Assembly: GCA_035501495.1 (NCBI GenBank)
Contig: DATJWB010000160.1
Coordinates: 16,455-80,454 of the forward strand
Reading direction: 5' to 3'
Source of the DNA: JAIQFL01 sp035501495
Lineage (GTDB): Bacteria > Acidobacteriota > Terriglobia > Bryobacterales > Bryobacteraceae
DNA length: 64,000 bases
Below are positions 33,275 through 43,826 of the stretch, piece after piece. A program made the position numbers and the translations under genes. Position 1 is the first letter of the stretch. Every line of letters starts with the position of its first letter. The notes beneath the pieces were generated by a model, which saw nothing but the letters and a program-made list of their open reading frames with translations, was not told where the DNA came from and made no database searches.

Positions 33275-36206
33275 ATTCCGAGTTCGTCCCCGCAAGGGAC
33301 CTGATGGCGAGGCAGCCTGAAAATCGATACTGGCTTCCGAGCGAATGTGCCGGTGCCGACACGGCGGGCGATGACGACGACAGGCCTACCGACGCAAGCC
33401 GGAGGCGCTTCCTGGAGTTGATGGGCGCCTCACTGCTGCTGGCCGGCGCCCCCGGGTGTACGCGCCAGCCCCCCGAGTTCATCCTGCCGTATGTCGAGCC
33501 GCCGGAGCACGCGATACCGGGCAGGCCTCGATATTATGCAACCGCGGTTCCGGTTTTGGGCGGCGCCGAAGGCGTGATCGTAGAAACGCATTTAGGCCGC
33601 CCCACCAAGGTAGAAGGGAATCCGGCGCATCCGGCGAGCCTGGGCGGCACCAGCGTGCGCACGCAGGCGAGCGTGTTGGACCTGTACGATCCGGACCGCA
33701 CACAGGAGCTTACCTACCTCGGAGCACCCCAAACCTGGGACGGCTTTCTGTACGCCTTCCGCCAGGCGATCGACCCTCTGCGGGGGCGCCGCGGCGCGGG
33801 TTTCCGGATTCTCACCGGGATGGTGGATTCGCCGTCTTTGGGCGCTCAACTCAACGCCGTCCTGGAAGCTTTGCCGGAGGCACGATGGCATCAGTACGAG
33901 GCGGCGGGCAGTCACTGCGCGCGTGCCGGCGCGCAACTGGCGTTCGGGCGACCCCTGAACACTTATTACAGGCTCGATTCTGCCGATGTAGTGGTATCGT
34001 TGGACTCCGATTTTCTGGCGTGCGGACCGGCCAGCACGCGCATGGCTCACGATTTCATCGTGCGGCGCCGGCGCGGCGACCGGCTCGATATGAATCGCCT
34101 CTATGCCGTGGAATCGGGCCTGACGAGCACCGGAGGCAAGGCAGACCACCGGCTTTCGGCCCGTTATGACGAAATCGAGCAGGTGGCTTTCGAACTGGCC
34201 GGAGCGCTGGGCGCGGCCAACGGGCGCAAGTCGGCTTCCGGCCTCTACACGGCATGGATTGCAGCCCTGGCGGCCGATCTCGGCGCGCACCGCGGCGCGT
34301 CAGCGGTCATACCCGGGGCACATCAATCGCCCGCGGTCCATGCGCTCGCGCACGAAATAAACCGCAGCCTGGGCAACGCCGGCAAGACGATCATCTACAC
34401 AGAGGCCCTGGAGGTACGTCCCGAGGACCCGGTGGAGTCGCTGCGTTCACTGGTTCGCGATATGCAGGCGGGCGCCGTGGAGGTGGTGCTGATCCTGGGC
34501 GTCAACCCGGCATACAATGCGCCCTCCGACTTCGCCTTTTCCGAGGCGCTGCAGAGGGTGAAGACCGTCGTCCATGCAGGACTGCACCGGGACGAAACGG
34601 CCAGCCTCTGCAACTGGAATGTGCCGGCGTCGCACTTCTTCGAAGAGTGGGGCGACACGCGCGCATTCGACGGCACGGTGAGCATCTTGCAGCCGATGAT
34701 TCAGCCGCTGTACGAAACGCACTCCTTCCTCGGCCTTCTCGACGGAGTCCTGCAGTATCCGCCGCGCAGCAGCTACGAGATCGTGCGCGCGTACTGGAGC
34801 GGGCAGAAGCACTCGCAGGATTTCGAATCGTGGTGGCGAAAATCGCTGTACGACGGGCTGGTGGCGGACTCGGCGTTGCCGCCGGTGGATGCGTCTCCCA
34901 CTGTCTGGCAGCCGCCCGCGCCGGCGTCCCGGCCGGGCGGAATGGAGGTAGTCTTCCGCCCCGACCCTACCTTCACGATGGCGTCTGGGCGAACAACAAC
35001 TGGCTGCAGGAGCTGCCGCGGCCGATCACGAAGCTGACCTGGGATAACGCGGTACATCTAAGCCCCGCCACGGGCCGCCGGCTTTCGGTGAAGAGCGAGG
35101 ACGTGGTCCGGTTGCGCTTCCGGGGCGCCACGGTGGAGGGACCCGTGTGGATATCTCCCGGACACCCGGACGAGAGCATCACGCTCTATCTCGGGTACGG
35201 CCGTTGGCGAGGCGGCAGAGCAGCGATTGGCGCGGGTTTCAATACCTACCCGCTGCGGATGTCGGACGGGCTCTGGTCGCAGGCGGGAGTACAGATCGAG
35301 AAGACCGGCCGGAGGTACCGGCTGGCATCCACGCAGCCTCAACAGGGTCTGGAAGGCCGCGACCTGATCCTGGAAAGCACGTGTGATGGCTTTCGGCGCG
35401 ACCCGGATTTCGTCCGGAGAATCCAGCCGCCGGTCACGAGAGACTTCTCGTTGTATCCCTTATGGCAAAACACCGACCATGCATGGGGTATGTCGATCGA
35501 CCTCACGGCGTGCGTGAACTGCAATGTCTGCATGGTGGCGTGCCAGGCCGAGAATAACATTCCGGTGGTCGGCAAGGAGGAGGTGCTGCGCCATCGCGCG
35601 ATGCATTGGATTCGAATTGACACCTATTACACCGGGGACGTGGAGAACCCGTCGCTCCGCTACCAGCCGGTGCCGTGCATGCAGTGCGAGGACGCTCCCT
35701 GCGAACTGGTGTGCCCGGTGCAGGCGACCAACCACAGCAGCGACGGGCTGAACGACATGGTCTACAACCGCTGCGTCGGCACCCGGTATTGTTCCAACAA
35801 CTGCCCTTATAAAGTGCGGCGATTCAACTTCTTCCTGTTTCAGGACTGGATCACCGAATCGATCAAACTGCAGCGCAATCCCGACGTCACGGTACGCAGC
35901 AGGGGTGTCATGGAGAAGTGCACGTACTGCGTGCAGCGAATCCGCGAGGCGGACATTCGAGCCACCACAGAGGATCGCCAGATCCGCGATGGAGAGATCG
36001 TCCCGGCGTGTCAACAGGCGTGCCCGACGCAGGCGATTGTCTTCGGCGACCTCAGAGACCCGAACAGCCGGGTTTCGCAGCTGAAGGCCGAGCCGCTCAA
36101 TTATGCCCTGCTGGCGGAACTCAACACGCGGCCGCGGACTACCTACCTGGCCGAATTGCGCAACCCCAATCCTTCGATGAACGCCGCGGAGGCCCGCAAG
36201 CTGTGA
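33253..36206 (+). CDS. actB: Alternative complex III ActB (molybdopterin-like/Fe-S), one frameshift
   Basis: The gene spans two frames: residues 1 to about 573 (33253 to about 34973) and the rest to 36206; inserting one base near 34971-34975 (CTTC to CTTCC) joins VVFRPDPT to DGVWANNNWLQELP and gives about 984 residues, the normal ActB length. GTG 33253 or 33262 could start it; the latter has AGGTG upstream. Near residue 50 SRRRFLELMGASLLLAGAPGC combines a twin-arginine signal with a lipobox. The first part is the cofactor-less molybdopterin-oxidoreductase-like domain; the second holds four ferredoxin-type motifs (CVNCNVCMVACQ, CMQCEDAPCELVCP, CVGTRYCSNNCP, CTYC...CQQACP). The frameshift could be a sequencing error, since all partner genes are intact. 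Confidence 0.88.
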
Positions 36207-37606
36207 TTACCGAAGAGAAGCAGAGACACGCCCGACGCCGGCCCGATTCGGATGTGGCCTTCCCGGTGATTGGTCCCAGCCAGACGTTCGGCATCGTCAC
36301 CGACCAGATTGCCTCGGTGCCTTTGCGCCGGGACGTGCCGCTTTTCTGGTACGCCTCGTTCGCCGTCGGTCTGTTCCTGATCTTCGTGTTTACCGGCTCG
36401 GTGACATACCTGTTCGGCAAAGGAGTGGGTATTTTCGGAATCGAGATCCCGGTCGCCTGGGGCTTCGCGATCACGAACTTCGTGTGGTGGATCGGGATCG
36501 GCCACGCGGGCACCCTGATCTCCGCGTTCCTGTTGCTGCTGAACCAAAGCTGGCGCAATTCCATCAATCGCTTCGCCGAGGCGATGACCATCTTTGCGGT
36601 GGCTTGCGCGGGGATGTTTCCGCTGCTGCATCTGGGGCGCCCGTGGCTGTTCTACTGGCTGCTGCCCTATCCCAACACGATGACCGTGCAGCCGCAATTC
36701 CGCAGCCCCCTGGTTTGGGACGTTTTCGCGGTGTCCACCTACGCTACGGTCTCGCTGGTGTTCTGGTATCTGGGAATGATCCCCGATCTGGCAACCCTGC
36801 GCGACCAATCGAAAAACCGCTTCGCCTACGCGTTTTACGGTGTGCTTGCCTGGGGATGGCGTGGAGCGTCGCGGCACTGGCGGCTGCACGAGTCCGCATC
36901 GCTGCTGCTGGCGGGCCTGGCGACGCCGCTGGTGCTCTCGGTACACACCGTCGTCAGCTTCGATTTTACGATCGCCATTCTGCCGGGCTGGCATTCGACG
37001 ATCTTCCCTCCGTACTTCGTCGCCGGAGCGATCTACTCCGGCTTCGCCATGGTGCTGGTGCTGGCGTTGCCCATCCGCTCGGTCTACGGACTTCACAATC
37101 TCATCACCGACCGCCATATCAACAATTGCGCCAAGCTCATGCTGACGACCGGGCTGATCCTCGCCTATGCGTACGTGATCGAGCCGTTCACCGCCTGGTA
37201 CGGGGGCAACCAGTTCGAAATCTACGCTTTTAAGAATCGCGCGTTCGGGCCGTTCGGCTGGTCGTTCTGGCTGGTGATCCTATGCAACGTGGCGATCCCG
37301 CAGTTGCTGTGGCTTCCGAAGATTCGAGTCCGTCCCAAGCCGTTGTTTGCCGTTTCGGCGGTCATTCTCTATGGGATGTGGCTGGAGCGGTACATGATCA
37401 TCATCACCAGCCTGCACCGCGACTACGTTCCCTCGTCCTGGTTCAATTTCAGCGCCACGGTCTGGGATAACGCGGTGCTGTTCGGTTCGATCGGCGTCTT
37501 CATTACGCTGTTCGCGCTGTTCGTGCGTTTCCTGCCGATGATTTCCATGTACGAGGTACGCACGCTGCTGCCGTTCTCGGGGACCGGGGGGAGGAGTGAG
37601 AAGTGA
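36203..37606 (+). CDS. actC: Alternative complex III quinol-binding subunit ActC
   Basis: Encodes 467 residues from GTG 36203, which overlaps the actB stop (GTGA). It is an NrfD/PsrC-type membrane protein with about ten helices (VPLFWYASFAVGLFLIFVFT, FVWWIGIGHAGTLISAFLLL, HESASLLLAGLATPLVLSVH, LHNLITDRHINNCAKLML). The conserved His and Asp residues are those proposed to bind menaquinol on the periplasmic side. It is a homologue of ActF; together they form the membrane core. Confidence 0.94.
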   Translation: MITEEKQRHARRRPDSDVAFPVIGPSQTFGIVTDQIASVPLRRDVPLFWYASFAVGLFLIFVFTGSVTYLFGKGVGIFGIEIPVAWGFAITNFVWWIGIGHAGTLISAFLLLLNQSWRNSINRFAEAMTIFAVACAGMFPLLHLGRPWLFYWLLPYPNTMTVQPQFRSPLVWDVFAVSTYATVSLVFWYLGMIPDLATLRDQSKNRFAYAFYGVLAWGWRGASRHWRLHESASLLLAGLATPLVLSVHTVVSFDFTIAILPGWHSTIFPPYFVAGAIYSGFAMVLVLALPIRSVYGLHNLITDRHINNCAKLMLTTGLILAYAYVIEPFTAWYGGNQFEIYAFKNRAFGPFGWSFWLVILCNVAIPQLLWLPKIRVRPKPLFAVSAVILYGMWLERYMIIITSLHRDYVPSSWFNFSATVWDNAVLFGSIGVFITLFALFVRFLPMISMYEVRTLLPFSGTGGRSEK

Positions 37607-38145
37607 CGGAAGACCGGCTTTACGGAATCGCGGCGGAGTTCGAAGATCCCGCATTGCTGGTAGAAGCGGCCAGGGTGATTCACGACAGCGGCTACCGGAA
37701 CGTGGAGGCGTATACCCCGTATCCGATTCGCGAGTTGGAGGAGATTCTGGAGGGCGGCCCTGAACGCAAGCTGCCCATGCTGGTGCTGGGCGGCGGCCTT
37801 TTGGGCACCCTGACCGCCTGGGGATTGCAGTTCTACATAGCGGTGATCGACTACCCGATCGACGTGGGTGGAAGGCCGCTGAACAGTTGGCCTGCCTTCA
37901 TCGTAATCATGTTCGAGCTGACGATTCTGTTCGCGTCTCTGACGGCCTTCTTCGGTGCGCTGCTGTTGGCGGGGCTTCCGCTGCCACACCACCCGATGTT
38001 CAATCTGCCGCGTTTCGCATTGGCGTCGAAGAGCCGGTTCTTCCTGTGCGTGGAGGCCGCCGATCCACGCTTCGATGCCGAAGGCGTTTCGGCGATCCTG
38101 GCAGGCACCCACCCGCTGGAGGTTCGACAGGTACATGAAGAATAG
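37603..38145 (+). CDS. actD: Alternative complex III subunit ActD (DUF3341)
   Basis: Encodes 180 residues from GTG 37603, overlapping the actC stop by 4 bases. The N-terminal cytoplasmic domain (LYGIAAEFEDPALLVEAARVIHDSGYRNVEAYTPYPI) and two membrane helices (PMLVLGGGLLGTLTAWGLQFY, IVIMFELTILFASLTAFFGALL) are characteristic of DUF3341. The subunit carries no cofactor and stabilises the complex. Confidence 0.93.
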   Translation: MTEDRLYGIAAEFEDPALLVEAARVIHDSGYRNVEAYTPYPIRELEEILEGGPERKLPMLVLGGGLLGTLTAWGLQFYIAVIDYPIDVGGRPLNSWPAFIVIMFELTILFASLTAFFGALLLAGLPLPHHPMFNLPRFALASKSRFFLCVEAADPRFDAEGVSAILAGTHPLEVRQVHEE

Positions 38146-38701
38146 CGCCTCCATTCCGATTTGCCTGATCCTGCTCGCGGCGTGCAGGCAGGACATGCAC
38201 GACCAGCCCAAATACAAGCCGCTGGCGGCGAGCCAGTTCTTCGCGGACGGCCGGTCCGCCCGCCCTGCCCCAGCCTTCACGATTGCCCGCGATCAACTCG
38301 CGGATACCGACGAGATGCACACGGGCGCGGCCGGGGGCGCGTTTCTGGCCTCTATTCCCGTTCCCGTAGATGCGGCGCTGTTATCTCGCGGCCGCCAACG
38401 ATTCGACATCTACTGCAGCCCTTGCCATGGCCGGATTGGAAACGGCGATGGCATGATCGCGCGACGCGGCTTCAAGGCGCCCGCCGACTTGAACTCCGTT
38501 CGCGTGCGCCGCGCTCCTCCCGGCTACATTTTCCAGGTGATCCGCAACGGTTATGGAGCCATGGGGGATTATCGCGACCAGGTCTCCGCGGCGGACGCAT
38601 GGGCGATCGTGGCTTACATTCGCGCGCTGGAATTGAGCCGCGGCGCTATCCTGGCCGATGTTCCGGACGATCAGCGGGCGCACCTGGAGGCACAGCCTTG
38701 A
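38135..38701 (+). CDS. actE: Alternative complex III monoheme cytochrome ActE (lipoprotein)
   Basis: Encodes 188 residues from ATG 38135, overlapping the actD end. The signal peptide ends in a lipobox (LLAAC, Cys17), so the protein is lipid-anchored outside the membrane. One heme site CSPCH (94-98) with GNGDG downstream and a likely Met143 axial ligand (GAMGDY). It probably hands electrons from ActA to the cytochrome domain of the oxidase. Confidence 0.92.
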   Translation: MKNSASIPICLILLAACRQDMHDQPKYKPLAASQFFADGRSARPAPAFTIARDQLADTDEMHTGAAGGAFLASIPVPVDAALLSRGRQRFDIYCSPCHGRIGNGDGMIARRGFKAPADLNSVRVRRAPPGYIFQVIRNGYGAMGDYRDQVSAADAWAIVAYIRALELSRGAILADVPDDQRAHLEAQP

Positions 38702-39882
38702 CCCCGGCCTATGCCATCCCGCCGGAATTTGGGCGCGACGTCCGTCATTGGCGCACGTGGTCGCTGGTGGCAGGGGGCGTCCTGTTTCTCGGCTCGATCC
38801 TCGGCGGCATTTTCAATCCCGATCAGTTCTTTCGCTCCTACCTGTTGGGATACCTGTTTTGGATCGCGTTCCCGCTGGGTGCGATGGCTCTGGTGATGGT
38901 GCAGTACCTGACGGGCGGCGCATGGGGAGTGATCAGCCGGCGCCCCCTCGAGTCGGCCATGCGCACATTGCCGGTGATCGCGGTCCTCTTCGCTCCGATC
39001 TTCATTGGAATGCGGGTACTGTATGGCTGGTCTCACGGCGACGTCGTGGCCGCGGACGCCGCTTTACGGCACCGCCACGTCTACATGAATGCCGCCTCGT
39101 TCATGATCCGGACCGTGGTGTATTTCGCGATCTGGCTGGCCTTCGCGCACCTGCTGACCAAGTGGTCAGACGAGGAAGACGCGCGTGGGAACCGCCTCCG
39201 GAGCCTGGCCGCCCTCAGCGCTCCCGGTTTGATTGTCTACGTCTTCACCATGACTTTCGCCTCGGTGGACTGGGCGGAGTCCCTGGTCAACAACTGGAGC
39301 TCGACGATTTGGGGCTTCATTTTCGTGATTGGCCAGGGTCTGACTGCGTTGGCGTTTGTGATTGCGGTACTGGCGGTCCTGTCGCGGCGGCAGCCCATGG
39401 CCCCGGTGGCCGGTCCACGGATTTTTCACGATCTCGGGAAACTGCTTCTCATGTTCGTAATGTTGTGGGCGTATTTCGAATTCTCGCAGCTTCTGATTGT
39501 GTGGGCCGGCGACCTGACGGACGAGATTCCCTGGTACCTCCCGTCATTCAAGACATCCTGGCGCTGGTTTGGGGCGGCACTGATGGTTCTGCAGTTCGTG
39601 GTTCCGTTCCTGTTGCTGCTTTCGCGCGAGGTCAAGCGCAGTTCCGCAGCTCTGTGCTCGGTCGCCGCCATCGTGATTGCCATGCGCTTTGTGGACCTGT
39701 TCTGGATCGTGATGCCTGCATATCACGAGTTCGGCGTGCATGTGCACTGGCTGAATTTCTCGGTCCCGCTGGCCATCGGCGGCCTGTGGATCGCGGCGTA
39801 TCTTTGGGAGTTGCAGAGACGCCCTCTGCTGCCCCTTCAGGCTCCCAATCTCGAGGAGGCGCTGAGTCATGCCCGCCACTGA
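38698..39882 (+). CDS. actF: Alternative complex III membrane subunit ActF
   Basis: Encodes 394 residues from TTG 38698, which overlaps the actE stop (TTGA); no ATG or GTG lies before the conserved PEFGRDVRHWRTW. About ten membrane helices (AGGVLFLGSILGGIFNPDQF, FWIAFPLGAMALVMVQYLTGG, FIFVIGQGLTALAFVIAVL, LLLMFVMLWAYFEFSQLLIVW). It is an ActC paralogue that lacks a clear quinone site. The stop overlaps the next gene by 14 bases. Confidence 0.93.
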   Translation: MTPAYAIPPEFGRDVRHWRTWSLVAGGVLFLGSILGGIFNPDQFFRSYLLGYLFWIAFPLGAMALVMVQYLTGGAWGVISRRPLESAMRTLPVIAVLFAPIFIGMRVLYGWSHGDVVAADAALRHRHVYMNAASFMIRTVVYFAIWLAFAHLLTKWSDEEDARGNRLRSLAALSAPGLIVYVFTMTFASVDWAESLVNNWSSTIWGFIFVIGQGLTALAFVIAVLAVLSRRQPMAPVAGPRIFHDLGKLLLMFVMLWAYFEFSQLLIVWAGDLTDEIPWYLPSFKTSWRWFGAALMVLQFVVPFLLLLSREVKRSSAALCSVAAIVIAMRFVDLFWIVMPAYHEFGVHVHWLNFSVPLAIGGLWIAAYLWELQRRPLLPLQAPNLEEALSHARH

Positions 39883-40351
39883 AGCCCCGAACCTGCCCGT
39901 ACACCTGAAGGTGCGGTATGAACAGTCGGACATCCGCGCCCCTCAGGTCCTGTTGACCGGACTCGGGATTTTAGTGTGCACCTGGATTCTGGTTGCCGCC
40001 CTCTATCTTTTCTACGCATTTCTCACCAGACATCGCATCGCGACGACTCGGGCCGCGCCCGTCCGCGCCGAGGGTCAGATCCTGGTTCCGCCCGAGCCCC
40101 GGCTGGAAGTCGCACCGCGAAAAGATCTGGCTGCACTGCGTGCCCTGGAGGATGAACAGTTGAACGGGTACCACTGGGCGGACAAACAGGCCGGTACGGT
40201 GACGATTCCAATCGAGCGCGCGATGGAATTGATCGCGCAACGCGGAATCCCTCCGCAACAGAACTGGTCGAGTTTCAATTTGCCCGTCCCGCTGGCGGGA
40301 TCGCGGCGGACAGGATTCGAAGGCAAAGTCGAGCCGGAGCCGCCCCAATGA
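39869..40351 (+). CDS. Small membrane-anchored protein of respiratory cluster
   Basis: Encodes 160 residues. One membrane helix lies at about 27-52 (VLLTGLGILVCTWILVAALYLFYAF), followed by a periplasmic domain. The segment VTIPIERAMELIAQRGIPP is conserved in proteins found between act and cox genes in Acidobacteria and relatives. Position between actF and sco, with overlaps on both sides (14 and 4 bases), points to assembly or docking of the complex III-oxidase supercomplex. No known domain. Confidence 0.75.
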   Translation: MPATEAPNLPVHLKVRYEQSDIRAPQVLLTGLGILVCTWILVAALYLFYAFLTRHRIATTRAAPVRAEGQILVPPEPRLEVAPRKDLAALRALEDEQLNGYHWADKQAGTVTIPIERAMELIAQRGIPPQQNWSSFNLPVPLAGSRRTGFEGKVEPEPPQ

Positions 40352-41160
40352 AAACCACAAGCTTTTTGCTGTCCGCTCTCGTTCTGCACGCAGCGGCTGG
40401 AACGCAGGCGCCGCCAAACCTGGGCGGAATCGGCATCCAACAGCGACTCGGTGCGCGACTGCCGCTGGATGCCGCATTCACGAACGGCGACGGCGAGCGC
40501 TTGCCGTTGCGTGCCTACTTTTCACGACGGCCGGTGGTTCTGGCGCTCGTCTATTACACCTGTCCGATGCTCTGCAGCCAGATTCTGAGCGGCGTGGTGG
40601 CGGGCCTGCGGCCTTTGTCCCTGCAGCCGGGCCGGGACTTTGACGTCGTCGCCATCAGCATCAATCCTCAGGAAACCCCGCGTGACGCGGTAAAAGCGCG
40701 CGACCTCTATTCCCACAAGTACTCACGGGAAGGCGGACCAGCCGGATGGCATTTTCTGGTAGGTTCCGCCGATGCGATCCAATCCGTCACCGAGGCTGCC
40801 GGATTTCACTATCGCTATGATCCCGAGTCTAAAATGTTCTTCCATGCCAGCGGCATTATGGTGGTGACGCCTGACGGCAGGCTGGCGCGCTATCTGTATG
40901 GCGTCAGTTTTCAGCCGAAGGACCTGAAACTCGCGCTGGTGGAGGCATCGGGCAATCGCATTGGGACGGCAGCCGACCAGGTGCTGCTGTACTGTTACCA
41001 TTACGACCCGAAGGTCGGAAAATACGGACTGGCTGTTTTCAACCTTCTGCGGGCCACGGGAGCGCTTTTCTTTGTCGGCGGGGTAATCGTTCTGACCGTC
41101 ATGTTCCGCCGCGACGTCCGGCGAGACAGGCACCCCGCCGGGGAGGCGCGCATCCCATGA
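40348..41160 (+). CDS. Sco1/SenC copper chaperone of cytochrome oxidase
   Basis: Encodes 270 residues with a signal peptide (MKTTSFLLSALVLHAAAGTQA), a thioredoxin-like Sco domain and a C-terminal membrane helix (ALFFVGGVIVLTVMF). Copper ligands are Cys72 and Cys76 (CPMLC) and His166 (FFHASG). The protein delivers copper to, and keeps reduced, the CuA site of the oxidase subunit II encoded immediately downstream with a 4-base overlap. Anchoring at the C-terminus instead of the N-terminus is common in this phylum. Confidence 0.93.
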   Translation: MKTTSFLLSALVLHAAAGTQAPPNLGGIGIQQRLGARLPLDAAFTNGDGERLPLRAYFSRRPVVLALVYYTCPMLCSQILSGVVAGLRPLSLQPGRDFDVVAISINPQETPRDAVKARDLYSHKYSREGGPAGWHFLVGSADAIQSVTEAAGFHYRYDPESKMFFHASGIMVVTPDGRLARYLYGVSFQPKDLKLALVEASGNRIGTAADQVLLYCYHYDPKVGKYGLAVFNLLRATGALFFVGGVIVLTVMFRRDVRRDRHPAGEARIP

Positions 41161-42197
41161 CGGCCGCGCTTCTGTTCCTCGCCCCTTCCCGCATCGCAGC
41201 GGAATACGACTGGCTGTTCTGGATCCTGGTGACGATCTGCGGGCTGGTGGCGTTGGCGATTGCCACTTTCATCGTCTTCTCGGCGATTCGGTACCATCGG
41301 CGCAGCGAAAATGAACTTCCCCCGCAAATCAGGGGGAACATCAAACTGGAGCTGACGTGGACGGTGGTCCCGCTGATCATTTTCATGGGGATGTTCGCGT
41401 GGGGCGCTACTCTCTACTTCGATATCGAGCGGCCGCCCGGAGACGCCACCGAGATCTACGTGGTGGCAAAACAGTGGATGTGGAAGCTCCAGGCGCCCGA
41501 CGGCCGCCGCGAGATCGATGAACTGCACGTCCCCGTGGGGCGGCCCGTGAAACTGATCATGACATCGCAGGATGTGATCCACAGTTTTTTCGTTCCCGCA
41601 TTCCGCATCAAGCAGGACGTGCTGCCCAATCGCTATACGACCATCTGGTTTCAACCCGACAAGCCCGGCAAATACCACCTGTTCTGCGCGGAATACTGCG
41701 GCATGAAGCATTCCGGGATGATCGGGTACATATACGCGATGGAGCCGCGTGAGTACAGCTTGTGGCTCGCGCAGGGGGGCGCCGAAGGCTCGCTCGCGTC
41801 CACCGGCGAGAAGCTTTTCCACCAGTTTGGGTGCGCCAATTGCCATCACTTCGATGGACACGGTCCATGTCCGGATCTGAAGGGGCTGTATCGGCGGCAG
41901 GTTCTGATCACGACTGGAGCTACCGTGGTTGCAGACGAATCGTACATCCGGGAGTCGATCGTGGATCCGGGGGCCAAGATCGTCGCCGGATTCACGAACT
42001 ATATGCCGGTCTTCAAGGACAGGCTCACCGAGGATCAACTCGTGGCCCTGATTGCTTACATCAAGGCGATCGGACCGGAACCGGGAACGCAACAACCCTC
42101 CAGCGCCGGCGACGTGCCGCAAGGCTACGGTGCCCAACCGGGCATCACCGGACCCGGCACGCCGGGTGTCTCCGGAGATCAACCGAAGGCGCACTGA
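41157..42197 (+). CDS. ctaC: Cytochrome c oxidase subunit II with fused cytochrome c (caa3)
   Basis: Encodes 346 residues: two membrane helices (about 19-43 and 68-90), the CuA cupredoxin domain with ligands His142, Cys177, Cys181, His185 and Met188 (CAEYCGMKHSGM), and a C-terminal cytochrome c with CANCH (226-230) and likely Met283 (NYMPVF). The fused cytochrome makes this a caa3-type oxidase that can take electrons directly from ActE or ActA. The last 35 residues are Pro/Gly-rich. Overlaps sco by 4 bases. Confidence 0.95.
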   Translation: MTAALLFLAPSRIAAEYDWLFWILVTICGLVALAIATFIVFSAIRYHRRSENELPPQIRGNIKLELTWTVVPLIIFMGMFAWGATLYFDIERPPGDATEIYVVAKQWMWKLQAPDGRREIDELHVPVGRPVKLIMTSQDVIHSFFVPAFRIKQDVLPNRYTTIWFQPDKPGKYHLFCAEYCGMKHSGMIGYIYAMEPREYSLWLAQGGAEGSLASTGEKLFHQFGCANCHHFDGHGPCPDLKGLYRRQVLITTGATVVADESYIRESIVDPGAKIVAGFTNYMPVFKDRLTEDQLVALIAYIKAIGPEPGTQQPSSAGDVPQGYGAQPGITGPGTPGVSGDQPKAH

Positions 42198-42200
42198 GAT

Positions 42201-43826
42201 ATGACACCTGTTCTGGAAACCGCTGTCGCCCCCAACTACCTGAACGAAACCCACGGGATCCGATCGTGGCTTCTGACGCTGGACCACAAACGAATCGGGA
42301 TCCTGTACGTGGCTTCCATCACCGTGTTCTTTTTCCTGGGCGGGCTGTTTGCGCTGCTGATGAGGCTGGAACTTCTCGCGCCGCGGGCCTGGCTGTTGAG
42401 TCCTGAGGAGTACAACAAGCTCTTCACCATGCACGGCATCATCATGGTGTGGTTCTTCCTGATCCCGTCGATTCCCAACACGCTCGGGAATTTCTTCATA
42501 CCCATGATGATCGGCGCCAACGACGTGGCGTTCCCGAAACTCAACCTCCTGAGCTGGTACGTCTTCAACCTGGGAGGCGCGATCACGGTGTTTGCCCTGG
42601 TGCGCGGCGGGGTGGATACCGGCTGGACGTTCTACACGCCCTTCAGCACCACTTACTCGACCACCTATGTGACCGCGGCCGCCTTGGGCATTTTCATCGC
42701 CGGCTTCTCGTCGATCATGACGGGCCTGAACTTTATCGCCACCATTCACCGGATGCGGGCGCCGGGTATGACGTGGTTTCGACTACCCATGTTCATCTGG
42801 TCCCATTACGCCACCAGCCTGATTCTGGTTCTGGCGACCCCGGTGCTCGCGATAACGCTGCTCATGATGGCGGTCGAGCGCATCTTCCAGGTGGGCATCT
42901 TCGATCCGGCCCTGGGCGGCGACCCGGTTCTGTTCCAGCACATGTTCTGGTTCTACTCGCACCCTGCCGTTTACATCATGGTGCTTCCCGGAATGGCGGT
43001 GATCAGCGAGATCGTGCCTACGTTCTCGCGCAAGCCCCTGTTCGGCTATACGTTTGTCGCGCTTGCGAGCATGTGCATCGCGGTCATCGGTTTCCTGGTC
43101 TGGGGCCATCACATGTTCGTCGCCGGCCTGTCGGTGTATTCGGCGATGGGCTTCTCGTTCCTGAGCTACCTGGTGGCGGTGCCCTCGGCGATCAAAGTAT
43201 TCAACTGGAGCGCCACTATGTACAAGGGCTCTATATCGTGGGACACGCCGATGCTGTACGCCATCGGATTCATCGGGCTATTCACGATCGGCGGCATGAC
43301 GGGGCTCTTCCTGGCGGCGCTCGGGGTCGACGTTCACGTAACCGACACGTATTTTGTCATCGCGCATTTCCACTACATCATGGTCGGTGGAACCGTGATG
43401 GCGTTTCTCGGCGGCATCCACTATTTCTGGCCCAAGATAACGGGCCGGCTTTACCCCGAGGGGTTGGCGCGCCTCTCCGCGCTCATCGTCTTCATCGGAT
43501 TTAACCTCACATTTTTTCCGCAATTTGTTTTGGGCTACCTCGGGATGCCGCGGCGGTACGCTGTCTACCCGATTGAATTCCACATGCTGAATGTCCTATC
43601 GACCGCGGGCGCCTCGATCCTCGGCGTGGGGTATGTCTTTCCCCTGTTTTACCTGGTGTGGTCCTGGAAATACGGGAAGAAGAGCGGACCAAACCCGTGG
43701 CGAGCGACGGGACTCGAGTGGACCAGCGATTCTCCTCCGCCGAAAGAGAATTTCGAAGTGACGCCCGTCGTGACGGGTCCCCCCTACGACTTTGAGCGCA
43801 TGAGGGAGGAGTTGGGCCTTGGCTGA
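42201..43826 (+). CDS. ctaD: Cytochrome c oxidase subunit I, A2-type
   Basis: Encodes 541 residues with about 12 helices. Heme a ligand His78 (FTMHGIIM), CuB ligands in YSHPAVY (His254, cross-linked Tyr258) and GHHMF (His303, His304), and heme ligands in HFHYIMVGG. The usual D-channel Glu of HPEVY is Ala; instead Tyr252-Ser253 precede HPAVY, the YS motif that defines A2-class heme-copper oxygen reductases such as those of Rhodothermus. It reduces O2 and pumps protons. Confidence 0.96.
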   Translation: MTPVLETAVAPNYLNETHGIRSWLLTLDHKRIGILYVASITVFFFLGGLFALLMRLELLAPRAWLLSPEEYNKLFTMHGIIMVWFFLIPSIPNTLGNFFIPMMIGANDVAFPKLNLLSWYVFNLGGAITVFALVRGGVDTGWTFYTPFSTTYSTTYVTAAALGIFIAGFSSIMTGLNFIATIHRMRAPGMTWFRLPMFIWSHYATSLILVLATPVLAITLLMMAVERIFQVGIFDPALGGDPVLFQHMFWFYSHPAVYIMVLPGMAVISEIVPTFSRKPLFGYTFVALASMCIAVIGFLVWGHHMFVAGLSVYSAMGFSFLSYLVAVPSAIKVFNWSATMYKGSISWDTPMLYAIGFIGLFTIGGMTGLFLAALGVDVHVTDTYFVIAHFHYIMVGGTVMAFLGGIHYFWPKITGRLYPEGLARLSALIVFIGFNLTFFPQFVLGYLGMPRRYAVYPIEFHMLNVLSTAGASILGVGYVFPLFYLVWSWKYGKKSGPNPWRATGLEWTSDSPPPKENFEVTPVVTGPPYDFERMREELGLG

